Assembly: GCF_005869935.1 (NCBI RefSeq)
Contig: NZ_SZQF01000004.1
Coordinates: forward strand, 124,001 to 188,000
DNA length: 64,000 bases
Reading direction: 5' to 3'
Source: Winogradskyella algicola
GTDB lineage: Bacteria; Bacteroidota; Bacteroidia; Flavobacteriales; Flavobacteriaceae
In this document: piece after piece, positions 1-10,400 of the stretch
Numbering within the stretch: position 1 is the stretch's first letter
How the letters are laid out: each line of letters opens with the position of its first letter
The notes under the pieces: generated by a model
Databases searched by the model: none
What the model saw: only the letters and a program-made list of their open reading frames with translations
What the model was told of the DNA's origin: nothing
Program-made: the position numbers and the translations under genes

Positions 1-2330
1 TCATTATCAATAGCTTCTTGCTCAGTTAAATAATATTTTACGTTAGCAGGTGTTACGCCTTGGCTGGCTATAGTGTTGAATGTGGGCATGAATAATGTAG
101 TGAAGCCATCATTAACACCATCATCGCAATATTCAGCTACCTGTGGTGTTAAAATAATAGCAGGTGCAACTTGTAACACAATATCTACGAGTTCGGTACA
201 ATCATCACTAACTATTTTGGCATATATGGTTGTACCGCCATTAGATACTGTATAAGGAATGCTTTCGTTTAGCGCATTTACCTCATTTTCTCTGTCTTCT
301 TCGGTTTCGTAAAAGGTAGTCTCAAATTCGTCATAACCATCCTCTAAATCAACTTCTATAGCAGCAAGGTCAAAGTCTGCTATGCCATCATTACTAGGGT
401 CATCACATTCTAAAAAGGCTTCATTAGAATATACATTTTGAATAATATTAGCATGAAGTTCTATGTTAGTTATAGTGTAGCAACCAGTAGTTTCATCTTG
501 AATTCTAACATAAATTAGTTGGAAATTTTGAATTATGTTTTGGTAGTTTTCAGGGTTTGCAATAGGATTAATATTGTTTTGCGCATCGTATAAATATTCA
601 TGAAAACTCACTTCAACACCGGTTAAACCTTGAAGAATATTGTCTATTACACTAGTTAAGTCAAATTCTTCAAATCCATCAAAATCTTGTTCACAGGCAT
701 TAATCCATTGGTTTTCGGTATTTACGGCTGGTCCAGATTGAAAAATAATGTCTAAGGACGATGTGTTAGAACAACCTGTGGTAGCATCATATACACGTAT
801 GTACAACGTTTCAGAAACATTGTTGTTCGGATATGGAGAATAAATAGGATTGATACCTAAATCTGCTTCAGGTTGTGAGTCGTGATAAGATACATATAAG
901 TTTGGGTTGCCATCTGTAATTTGATTATTAGCTTCCGTTAAGTCTACATAAGTCACACCATCTAGAGTTGGATCTTGACAAATAGTAATTGGGTCTGGCG
1001 CTGTAACTTCTGGCGTGGCGTTAACAACTAGATTGAATGTTGAAAAAGCAAGGCATCCATTATCAATATCTTCTATTCTTACGTAAATTGGTTGAGGTGA
1101 ACTTGTATTTTGAATTATTCCTGAGATGGCATTGTTATCATCCTGTGCATCTTGTTGTGAGTAATGGTAACTTATATTGTAGTTTGATGGTGGAACCGAT
1201 GCTAAAACCTCATAGTCTTTCAAGGTTAAATCAAAATCTTCTTCACCATCATTTGAGATGTCATCACATAAGAGATAGTCTGAAATCGTACCTGAAGATT
1301 GTTCAGAATTTAAAGTAATATCAACAGCATCTTCAATAACACAAGAGGTTTGGTTTAGCTGAATAGTGACTTCTACATGATATGTGCCAGAAGCCGTTAC
1401 TTCTAAAGTTGTTCCATTTTCATTAGCAATTAAGTTGTCGTTCTGAAACCATTGATAGGATGCTAAGGGATTTTGTATATCTGCATTTAAGGTTACAGAC
1501 TCTCCACACGTTGTAATATCAGGACCAAGATCTACACTGGCATTAAAACTATTACCTTCTATAAAAACTGCAGAATCATAATTTTCATCATTTTGGTCTG
1601 CTATTACTAACTTTATTTCATATTCTAGATTAGGTTGTATGGCTGCAGTTGCCGTAAGAACTACAGTTCTTCCATTGTAATTAGTGTCTCCTACATTATA
1701 ACCTTCAAAATATTCTTCATTTTCGGCAGGACAAAATTCTATAATTTCATCGTGAATAGTGTTTGTGTTTACAGGTGTCGTAGTTCCTGGAATTAAGGCG
1801 ATATTAGTGAACGGATCAGCAGAGCCAGCTTCTCTGATTAAAAAAGCAAAACCATCTGAATAGGAGCAGGGGAAATTTTGTGCATATTCCTCTGAAGCTA
1901 ATATGTAATTAAACTGAATTTGGTTGGCAACAGATATAAAATTAAACTGAATAGATGTTGCATTATGTGTGTCGGTTATGCCAAGAGCATTTTCTAAATC
2001 TGAATCTGTCAACCAAGTTTCGTCACCTTCGTTTAAGACATCTGTGTTTAAGATGTTTCCGGCGGAATCTACATTACCTGTTGTTAAAACAATGCCGTTT
2101 TCAAAAGGGAAGTTAGAGTTTCCTTTCTCAAAACTTCCATAGCTTGAAAATCCATTAACAGAACCATTAACACTTGAAACAATATTAGAAATTTCCACAC
2201 AATTTTGTCCAAGATTATTTTGAATAAGTTGTTCTAAGGATAAGGAAGTGTCTGTTGTAATTTGTTGGCTTATAACAATATGAAAACAAAATAGCGTAAT
2301 TGGTAAAGCTAGATAATTCTTTAATTTCAT
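1..2330 (-). CDS. Choice-of-anchor L adhesin, partial (5' part only)
   Basis: From an ATG at 2330 the minus frame reads to the left edge, about 776 residues; the C-terminus lies outside the window. Residues 1-20 form a signal peptide ending near VISQQ. The next ~240 residues match the choice-of-anchor L region of the two complete neighbours (shared blocks ASEEY, PGTTTPVNTNT, DSAVFIEG). An Ig-like segment and then five ~95-residue repeats follow, each opening with a Cys-Asp motif such as CEQDFDGFEEFDL and holding an IYVRI-like strand. By comparison with the neighbours I infer a full length near 1600 residues and a T9SS type B domain beyond the edge. The likely role is a secreted or surface adhesin; no catalytic motif is seen. 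The 127-base gap to the next gene contains a terminator-like hairpin, so it may be transcribed separately. Confidence 0.85.
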   Translation of the reverse strand, partial: MKLKNYLALPITLFCFHIVISQQITTDTSLSLEQLIQNNLGQNCVEISNIVSSVNGSVNGFSSYGSFEKGNSNFPFENGIVLTTGNVDSAGNILNTDVLNEGDETWLTDSDLENALGITDTHNATSIQFNFISVANQIQFNYILASEEYAQNFPCSYSDGFAFLIREAGSADPFTNIALIPGTTTPVNTNTIHDEIIEFCPAENEEYFEGYNVGDTNYNGRTVVLTATAAIQPNLEYEIKLVIADQNDENYDSAVFIEGNSFNASVDLGPDITTCGESVTLNADIQNPLASYQWFQNDNLIANENGTTLEVTASGTYHVEVTIQLNQTSCVIEDAVDITLNSEQSSGTISDYLLCDDISNDGEEDFDLTLKDYEVLASVPPSNYNISYHYSQQDAQDDNNAISGIIQNTSSPQPIYVRIEDIDNGCLAFSTFNLVVNATPEVTAPDPITICQDPTLDGVTYVDLTEANNQITDGNPNLYVSYHDSQPEADLGINPIYSPYPNNNVSETLYIRVYDATTGCSNTSSLDIIFQSGPAVNTENQWINACEQDFDGFEEFDLTSVIDNILQGLTGVEVSFHEYLYDAQNNINPIANPENYQNIIQNFQLIYVRIQDETTGCYTITNIELHANIIQNVYSNEAFLECDDPSNDGIADFDLAAIEVDLEDGYDEFETTFYETEEDRENEVNALNESIPYTVSNGGTTIYAKIVSDDCTELVDIVLQVAPAIILTPQVAEYCDDGVNDGFTTLFMPTFNTIASQGVTPANVKYYLTEQEAIDN

Positions 2331-2383
2331 TGTTGTTGTAGGTTGGTTAATAGCTATTGCAAAGTACAATAGATTGAAATTAT

Positions 2384-2411
2384 AAAAAATCCCCAATAGT
2401 GGGTATTTTCA
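2384..2411 (-). terminator. Terminator-like hairpin after the second adhesin gene
   Basis: On the minus strand an AAAATACCC arm faces GGGGATTTT across a 6-base loop, with one bulge, and runs into ATTTTTTATA. It lies about 50 bases past the stop at 2458 and before the start at 2330, so it would separate these two adhesin genes. Confidence 0.5.
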
Positions 2412-2457
2412 ATGCTGAAATGCCTAATAATTAGGTTTATAGGTGTGCTACGAATTT

Positions 2458-5400
2458 TTAACGCCTCAGCGCAAAGTGACCTTTAACCTCAAAAGAGGTG
2501 TTATTTTGTATTACTTTAGCAATAAACCAATAGTCACCGGCAGGCACAGGATTACCATTGTAAGAGCCATCCCAACCTGGAGAAGTATGCAGAAGTGTTT
2601 TTATGAGTTTACCATACCTGTCAAAAATATAGATAACCGTACCAGGAAGCGTTTCCACACCAGTTATATGCCAAGTATCGTATTGACCATCACCATTTGG
2701 AGTCATATGTTTTGGGGTATCAATCACTAAAACCTCTTTTGTAATTTGTGCACAGCCATTTTGGTCTATAATGGTTATGGTGTTGTGGCCAATAGGAACA
2801 TTGTAGAAAGTTCCCGAAGTTTGAAAAGGTTCATCATTCAACTGATAGAGATAATTGCCAATACCAGTTACTGTAACAATGATGTTATTCGGATCTGCAA
2901 AATTTATGGTCTCAACAACATCAATTTCTGCAGAGTTAGATTCTGTTACAGAAAATGTAGATGTGGTTTGGCACCCAAATTCATTGGTAACCGTTACAGA
3001 ATAGGACCCAATAGTAGTAATCTCAATAGAAGAAGACGTTTCATTTGTAGACCATTCATAGCTATGCGTCGGATTATTGGTTTCGGCAGATACGACTAGA
3101 GGCAAATCATTGAGACAAAGTACTTGATCATCAATAGCAACAAAAGGTTTATTATTGACGATGACAGAGAATTGCGTAATATTGAAACAACCTGTTATAT
3201 TGTTTTCAACCCTTGCAAAAATAACCTCATTGTTTGAAGCCACATATTCATTGGTTAAAATATTATTATTTTCAATAGCATTTACCTCAGTGTTGTAGTA
3301 ACTCACTGAGAATTCATCAGGATTTTGACCATTTAAAATTGAAATATCTTGCTGAGATAAATTAACAGTTAATTGTCCGTCAAAATCATCATCACATGCT
3401 ATTATATCATCAGGTTGATTTGCAAGAGGAAGCGGATTGACATGTAACTCAAAAGGATAAATCGCGTAACAACCAGTAGTGGTATATTCAACTCGAGCGA
3501 CCAAGTTTTCGATAGTATTTGTGTAGATGTAATCTGAGCTTAATGCATTATTATCATTTTCGGCATCGTCTGTAGTTTGATAATAACTGATTAAAACATT
3601 AAAGGTATTATTAACCAACAATAAATCAATATCGTGTAAGTCTAAAGTATTAGTGTTGTTATCACAAATATCATAAATACCAAACTGATTGATGGCAGGA
3701 GGTGAGTTGATAATCAGTTCAAAAGGAACAACCGAGAAACAATCTGTAGTGGCATTACGAACTCTGGCATATACTGTCTCAGGACTGTTACTATTTGTAT
3801 AAGTCGTAGGATTACCGATAGCGTTTACATTATTTTGAGCATCAACTTCAGAATTAAAATAAGTAAAGTCAATATTGTACTGTCTGCCATCTAAGATGTT
3901 GAGTTCAATTTCGGTTAAATTCCACTCAACAGAAGTATCGTAATTATTACCACAGGCAACCAAGGATTGTCCATAAGTTACCTCAGGCAATGACAGTGTA
4001 TTGAGGTTAAAGCTTTCAATATTATAACAACCGGAATTGGCATTTTCAATTCTTGTATATATAATTTGAGGATTCGTTGTCGCTGTGTAATTTAATGGAA
4101 TGGCATTGGTGCCAAGTTCTGCATTAAGAGGTGTGGCATGAAATGATATATTTAATTCTGTGCTGCTACCAAGAGCTATTTCTTCAACCGTACTGTTAAG
4201 GTCTGTTGTGGCAAACCCTGTATTGCTTATATCACATTCGAAAACGTCGCTCGGAGCGTTATAATCTGGTGCTTGTCTCACTTCAATTTGAATAGGCGCA
4301 ATATTGTAACATGCATTACCGGATTCATTTTCTAATCTAGCATAAATGGTTTGAGGATTTGACGTATTTTGATAAGGGACCGTTTTATCTATTTCGTTTT
4401 CTCTATTTATGGCATCGTTTTCAGTTTCAAAATAGAGGACTTGCATGCCTTGTTGGTTGCCAATAATCTCAGAGTCTTTATCTTCAAAAATAAAATTAGA
4501 AGACATGTTAGAATCTACCTCACAATTGACATAATTGAAAGTGTTTTCGATTTGAGGTACATCGTAAATTTGTATTTCAAAATTATTAATGGCAAAGCAA
4601 TCAACTTCAGGAACTTGAATCCTAATAAAAATTTCGTCAGAGGCTGTGTTGTACTCGCTTGGGTTGTCAATTGGATTAATTCCTTCAAAAGCATCTTCAG
4701 AAGATGAATAATATGATATGTTGTAATCACTAGAGTTGTCAAAAACAGATTCAAAATGATTTGCCAAATCAACGATTTCAAATCCGTCAAGGTTATCATC
4801 ACAGGCAATTAATGGCTGTAATGGGTTAATTTCTATTTGTTGAGGAATTGTAATATCTAAAGTTGTTATATCTGCACATTGCAGAAATAAATCATTTATT
4901 TTAACATAAAAACGTTGTGTGTTACCGGTAACATCATAAGTATTTCCTAATACATTCTCCTCATTTATGGCATCTTCTTCAGTTAAATAATAATCAACAT
5001 TATTAGTCAATACGTCTTGTGCCATTAAATTGTTGAATTGTTGCAAAAAAATGGTTGTAGTATCATCATCAGCGTTGTAAATACCACAGGTAGTTGCCAC
5101 TTGCGGAGACAACGAAGTGGATTCAAGAATATTTAATCTTAACTTTGAGATATATGAGCAATCTTCATACGAACTTCCAATAAACAATTCGTGCGCATTG
5201 GTAGCAGAATATGGTAGTGATTGGTCAATAGGGTTCACTTGGCTTATTGCATCTTCTTCGGTTTGATAAAATACAACTTCAATATCATAACCACGCTTAA
5301 TTTCTTCTGACACATCCAATAGGTCAAAATCTACTATACCATCATTAGAACTATCATCGCAGCGTTCTATGTTAGTTTCCTGACCAAAAATACTATAGAG

Positions 5401-7296
5401 TAGATTTTTATGTATTTCCATAGTAATTGTTATTTCACAAAAATCGCCTGAGGATACAGCTAATGGAACTATAACTTCGGTTGATGAAGTCGTTATTTCT
5501 TCTGGTGGAAGTAATGGAAATAGTAAGGTTCTAAATGTAAAACCAGGATATTGCTCCTCAAGGAGTTGATGATATTCTAACAAATCATACGTATAAACCA
5601 TGGAATCAAAATCGTATGCTACACCTTCGTCATAATCAATAAATTCAAAGTCCAAGGGTAAGCACATATCAAATACAAATTTATCTGGCATCCCTTCAAG
5701 TGGATATTGATAATCAAAATAAATAGTTGCTAAGGCATAACAATCGTTAAAAAGACTTTCTACTCTTGCAATAAAAAAAGGAATTTCATTTTCTATAGAA
5801 GGTATATCTTCAATCTCGTTAATCTGATTAATAGCATCACTTTCATTAAGGTAGTAAGTAACTGAAGTGTTAAACTCAAAGTTTGATACTCTAAAATCTA
5901 AACTACTTAGGTTGGTAACGCTGACGTCGTCTATTTCACTATTACAAACATCAATTGTATAATCTAAAGTGTTCGGTGCATCATTGACAATGATTTGAAA
6001 ATTTCCAATTTGTAAACAATCACCACTCAAACTCTCTATCTTTACATATATGGTTTCTTCTTGTTGAGTGTTTTGATAGATACCCAATATAGGATTTATG
6101 TTGTTTTGTGCATCTTCTTGACTGGTATGATACGAAATAATATAATTAGAAGCTGGTAATTCGGCTAGAATTTCGTCGTTCTTTAAGAGTTCCAAATCAA
6201 AATCGTAAACTCCATCACTAGGTGCAGGGTCACATACAGAAAGATCTTCAATATATGCAGCTTCCTGATAGGGTATTATTTCAATCTCAATGCTGTCTTC
6301 TAACATACAGTTATTGTCTGCACTAGGAATTGTAATCTCAACATTATATGATCCAGATTGTTCAGCTAGTAATGTTGGATTGTTTTCTCCTGCTATCGGA
6401 TTACCATTCAAAAACCACGTATAAATAGCAGATGGGTTATTAATGTCTGCGTTGAGAGTAAGATTACTACCGCAAACAGATTGGTCTGGTCCAAGATCTA
6501 TTGCTCCACCAAAGCCTTCAGCCTCAATAAAAACTGCAGAATCAAAACGCTCGTCAATATGATCTGCGATTACAAATTTTATTTCATATTCTTCATTAGG
6601 TATAACTGCTGTATTGGCTATTAATACTGTAGATTGACCATTGAAGTTTGTACTCGGTAAATTGTAACCCTGAAAATAATCTTCATTCATGGCATCACAA
6701 AAGCCATTGATATTTGGATGGATTGTGTTAGTGCTAATTTCTGTAGCTGTTTCGGGTACTAATGCAATATTTACATAAGGATCAGAGCTGCCAGCAGGTC
6801 TGATTAAAATGGCAAATACATCTTTAAAAGTACAAGGGTAATCTTGTTGGTATTCGTCTGATGCAAAAAGGTATTTAAAAGCAACAAAGTTGTTGGCTGT
6901 GGTAAAATTAAATTGAATTGAGGTTGCGTTAAGGGTTTGATCTATTCCAAGTACATTCAATACGTCTGGATCTGTTTGCCAGTTAAGATCACCATCACTA
7001 AGATTGTCTGAGAAGATAGAGTTGCCAGCATTTGTTACATTACCTGTAGATAATATAATACCGCTCTCTAGAGGGAAATTAGAGGAGCCTCTATCAAAGC
7101 TTCCAAAACTTGTAATATTATTAACATTGCCGTTTTGAGGTGATGAGATGTTGTTAACAGAAGCACAATTTTCACCTACCAGATTTTGGATAAGTTGTTG
7201 CGGAGTTAGCGTGTTGTCTGTAACGATTTGTTGGGAAAACAAAAAGTTTACGTACAACAGAAATAGGAGAAGAGTAAATAATCTATTCCTTATCAT
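2458..7296 (-). CDS. Choice-of-anchor L domain adhesin with T9SS type B sorting domain
   Basis: 1612 residues. Signal peptide about 1-21 (ends LFSQQ). The choice-of-anchor L domain spans about 25-265 (ASDEYQQDYPC, DSAVFIEAEGF), followed by an Ig-like domain to about 340. Then come about 11 repeats of ~95 residues, each starting with a Cys-Asp motif (CDDNLDGFEIVDL is a clear case) and containing an SYY...DA segment and a YxRVEN strand. A PKD-like domain (about 1400-1480) and a SprB-like segment precede the final ~80 residues, which begin PKHMTPNGDGQYDTWHI and contain YDRYGKL-like and GWDG motifs: the gliding-motility/type B sorting domain. Known T9SS biology predicts passage through the outer membrane with this C-terminal signal. 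Adhesion is inferred. It is a close paralogue of the 7408-12243 gene, with repeats in the same order. Confidence 0.9.
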   Translation of the reverse strand: MIRNRLFTLLLFLLYVNFLFSQQIVTDNTLTPQQLIQNLVGENCASVNNISSPQNGNVNNITSFGSFDRGSSNFPLESGIILSTGNVTNAGNSIFSDNLSDGDLNWQTDPDVLNVLGIDQTLNATSIQFNFTTANNFVAFKYLFASDEYQQDYPCTFKDVFAILIRPAGSSDPYVNIALVPETATEISTNTIHPNINGFCDAMNEDYFQGYNLPSTNFNGQSTVLIANTAVIPNEEYEIKFVIADHIDERFDSAVFIEAEGFGGAIDLGPDQSVCGSNLTLNADINNPSAIYTWFLNGNPIAGENNPTLLAEQSGSYNVEITIPSADNNCMLEDSIEIEIIPYQEAAYIEDLSVCDPAPSDGVYDFDLELLKNDEILAELPASNYIISYHTSQEDAQNNINPILGIYQNTQQEETIYVKIESLSGDCLQIGNFQIIVNDAPNTLDYTIDVCNSEIDDVSVTNLSSLDFRVSNFEFNTSVTYYLNESDAINQINEIEDIPSIENEIPFFIARVESLFNDCYALATIYFDYQYPLEGMPDKFVFDMCLPLDFEFIDYDEGVAYDFDSMVYTYDLLEYHQLLEEQYPGFTFRTLLFPLLPPEEITTSSTEVIVPLAVSSGDFCEITITMEIHKNLLYSIFGQETNIERCDDSSNDGIVDFDLLDVSEEIKRGYDIEVVFYQTEEDAISQVNPIDQSLPYSATNAHELFIGSSYEDCSYISKLRLNILESTSLSPQVATTCGIYNADDDTTTIFLQQFNNLMAQDVLTNNVDYYLTEEDAINEENVLGNTYDVTGNTQRFYVKINDLFLQCADITTLDITIPQQIEINPLQPLIACDDNLDGFEIVDLANHFESVFDNSSDYNISYYSSSEDAFEGINPIDNPSEYNTASDEIFIRIQVPEVDCFAINNFEIQIYDVPQIENTFNYVNCEVDSNMSSNFIFEDKDSEIIGNQQGMQVLYFETENDAINRENEIDKTVPYQNTSNPQTIYARLENESGNACYNIAPIQIEVRQAPDYNAPSDVFECDISNTGFATTDLNSTVEEIALGSSTELNISFHATPLNAELGTNAIPLNYTATTNPQIIYTRIENANSGCYNIESFNLNTLSLPEVTYGQSLVACGNNYDTSVEWNLTEIELNILDGRQYNIDFTYFNSEVDAQNNVNAIGNPTTYTNSNSPETVYARVRNATTDCFSVVPFELIINSPPAINQFGIYDICDNNTNTLDLHDIDLLLVNNTFNVLISYYQTTDDAENDNNALSSDYIYTNTIENLVARVEYTTTGCYAIYPFELHVNPLPLANQPDDIIACDDDFDGQLTVNLSQQDISILNGQNPDEFSVSYYNTEVNAIENNNILTNEYVASNNEVIFARVENNITGCFNITQFSVIVNNKPFVAIDDQVLCLNDLPLVVSAETNNPTHSYEWSTNETSSSIEITTIGSYSVTVTNEFGCQTTSTFSVTESNSAEIDVVETINFADPNNIIVTVTGIGNYLYQLNDEPFQTSGTFYNVPIGHNTITIIDQNGCAQITKEVLVIDTPKHMTPNGDGQYDTWHITGVETLPGTVIYIFDRYGKLIKTLLHTSPGWDGSYNGNPVPAGDYWFIAKVIQNNTSFEVKGHFALRR

Positions 7297-7344
7297 AGCT
7301 AATTTTTTTAGAGAACAGTAATATTACTTAAGTACTCTTACCAT

Positions 7345-7352
7345 CAAAGATA
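7345..7352 (-). promoter_or_regulatory. Flavobacterial -7 element upstream of the 7296 adhesin gene
   Basis: The minus strand reads TATCTTTG, matching TAnnTTTG, 48 bases before the ATG at 7296. No convincing TTG -33 box is seen at the usual spacing. Confidence 0.4.
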
Positions 7353-7407
7353 GGAATTTCCTTATGTTTTCTTAAATTTTAACTAACTATTTGCTTTAAG
7401 TAAGTAT

Positions 7408-10400
7408 TTAACGACGAATTGCAAAGTGACCTTTGACTTCAAAAGATTGGCTACCTCTTACAACATTAGCTACAAACCAATAATCACTAGCAGGTAGGTT
7501 ATGTCCATTTAAAGTGCCATCCCAACCTGGGCCATCGTGTCCTAAAGTCGTTAAGTGTTTACCATAACGATTAAAAATATGAATGATGGTTCCGGGAAGT
7601 GTTTCTACACCAACGATATGCCAAGTGTCATAAAGACCATCTCCATTTGGTGACATATGTTTTGGAATATCAATTACCAAAATATCTCTAGTTACTTCCG
7701 AACAACCGTTTAAATCTATAATAGTAATGGTATGGTAGCCCATGCCTACATTATCAAAAAAGTTAGATTCTTGAGGCTCGCCATCATCTAATTGATACAA
7801 GTAATCTCCAATACCACTTATAGTTACTGTTATATTATTAGGGTCTGAAAAATCAATAACCTCAGTTGCTTCTATGGTTGCAGCTTCAGATTCTACTACA
7901 CTAAACACTCTTGTGTTTTCGCAGCCAAATTCGGTGGTTACAGTCACCCAATAGGTACCAATTTCTGTAATTTCAATTTCTGATGTGGTTTCACCAGTAG
8001 ACCATATGTATTGGTCTGTTGGGTTGTTGGTGTTAGCAGAAACAATTAATGGCAGATTATCTAAACAAATCACCTGATCTTCAATATCTATTACAGGTAA
8101 AGGGTGAATAATAACTGAAAATTGTGTTACTGAGTAACAAGCAGTAGCATTGTTTTCTACTCTTGCGTATATGATTTCAGAATCAAAAGCAATGTAGTCT
8201 GTATCTACTGCAGATAAATTACTGTTGGCATCATCCTCTGAATTATGGTAAGTTATTGTGAAATCAGAAGGGTTTTGTGTACCTAATATTTCAGTATTTT
8301 GTTGTGATAAATCAAAGTCTAATAAGCTATCAAAATCATCATCACAAGCTTCTAAATCAGTGGGTTGGTTGGCAATAGGCAGCTGATTTACATTAAGATT
8401 AAATTCGTAAACGGTAAAACAATATGTAGTACTGAATTCGGCACGTGCAAAAAGTGTATCGTTATTGGTAGAGTAGGTATAATCTGTGTTTAATTCATTC
8501 TCGTTTGCATATGCATCAGCTTCTGTAATATAGTAACTGAATAGGACATTAAAACTCTCATCCATAATAACCTCATTAATTTCGGTTAAGTCGAAACTAT
8601 TATCCTCACTTTCGCATATGTCATAAGATTGAAAATCATTTATAACAGGAGGCATATTTACACTTAAATCAATAGGAACTAATACATAACAATTTGATAT
8701 TGTATTATTTATTTTAATATAAACAGTTTGCGGATTACTTGTATTTGTGTAAGCTTCAGGATTTGAAATTACGTTGCTGTTAGTTTCAGCATCTTCATAG
8801 TTTTCAAAATAAGTAATCTCAATATCATCTTGTCTAACATCTAAAATATCAAATTCAGCATTGGTTAAATCAAACTCTGTAAATCCATCATAATTGGTGT
8901 CGCAGGCTATTAAAGGTACAGAAGGATTAACATCTGGTACTTGTATCACATTGAGTTCAAAAGACGTTATAGAGTTACATATTGTGCCATTATCAATTTG
9001 AACAAAAATAGTTTGTGGGTTTACCGTATTGGTAAATTGAAGTGGTAGAGGGTCAATACTATTTTCGGCATTATTTAATGACGTGTAAAAAGTAACAGCT
9101 AGGTTGTCTGATATACCTTCTGATATTTCAGTAATCTTGGTAGATAAATCAAAAGTTTCTGAGCCGTCGTTAGATATGTCGTCGCAAACAAACCAATCCG
9201 CAGGCTCGTTATAGACAGGATTTGTACCTACTTCTATAATAAAACTTGTTGTGCCATAACAATCTTGATCTGTTGTATTTTCTACTCTAACAAAAATAGT
9301 TTGTGGAGTTGAGGTGTTTTGGTAAGCTACATCTTTATTAATAGCATTTGTTCTGTTATGTGCGTCTTCTTGGCTTAAGTAGTATAAGACTTCTTTACCA
9401 GTTTGTCCATTTAAAATTTCTGCATCTTTAGTATTAAAAATGAAATCGGCAAATCCATCGCTACTATCCTCACAGATTTTATAATTATCTATCGCAGTAA
9501 ATACAGGTAAGGTGTTAACTATAATATTTAGTTCTTCTGTAGAATGGCAACCGGTAGTTGTGTTTTCTACTCTTATATAAATACTTTCGGTTTGTGCATT
9601 ATAACTACTTTCATTAGTTATAGCATTGCTACCATTGTCAGCATCTGTTTGGCTATTATAAAAAGTGATTTGTCTTTCATTTGTACTACTTACTACCTGT
9701 TGGATAACGTCTAACAGATTAATAGTAAATAAACCGTCTTGATCATCATCACAAATAACAATATCACTAGGAGTAGAAGTAATTGGAGCTTCTAGAACCG
9801 TAATCTCAAAAAAGTTAACATCAGAACAACCAGTTTCATCTGAAGTTATTCTAGGATAAACTGTAAAAGGATTTGTTGTGTTGGTATAAAAATTTGGTAG
9901 TACGTTAGTAGCGTTTCTAGCGTCTTGTTCTGTTAAAAAGTAAGTAACGCTAAATCCATCTAAGGCATCAGTGACTTGAGCATCAAATTGCGATAAGTCT
10001 GTAGTTGTAAAACCATCCTGATCTTCATCACAAACGGTTTGGCTGTTAATATTTTCGAACTCATAAACAGGAACAAGGGTAATATCTATTTGTTCTATAT
10101 CATAGCATGTAGCACTAGACAATCCCAAATAAATGGTTTGTGGATTACTCGTTGGTACAAAAGGTACTGATTGATCTATTGCATTTACTTGATTGTCTCT
10201 GTCATTCTCTGTTAAATAGAACTCAATAGAAATACCAAACTCTATTGGTAAATCATTTATTATACTTGTAGCTATTGACAAAAAACTAAACTCTTCAACA
10301 CCATCATTATCGATGTCACAACGTGAAATATCGTCAATATCTGTAGCTGTTAATAGTAAATTGGTATGTATTTCAATTGGTGTTACAGAAGCACAACTTG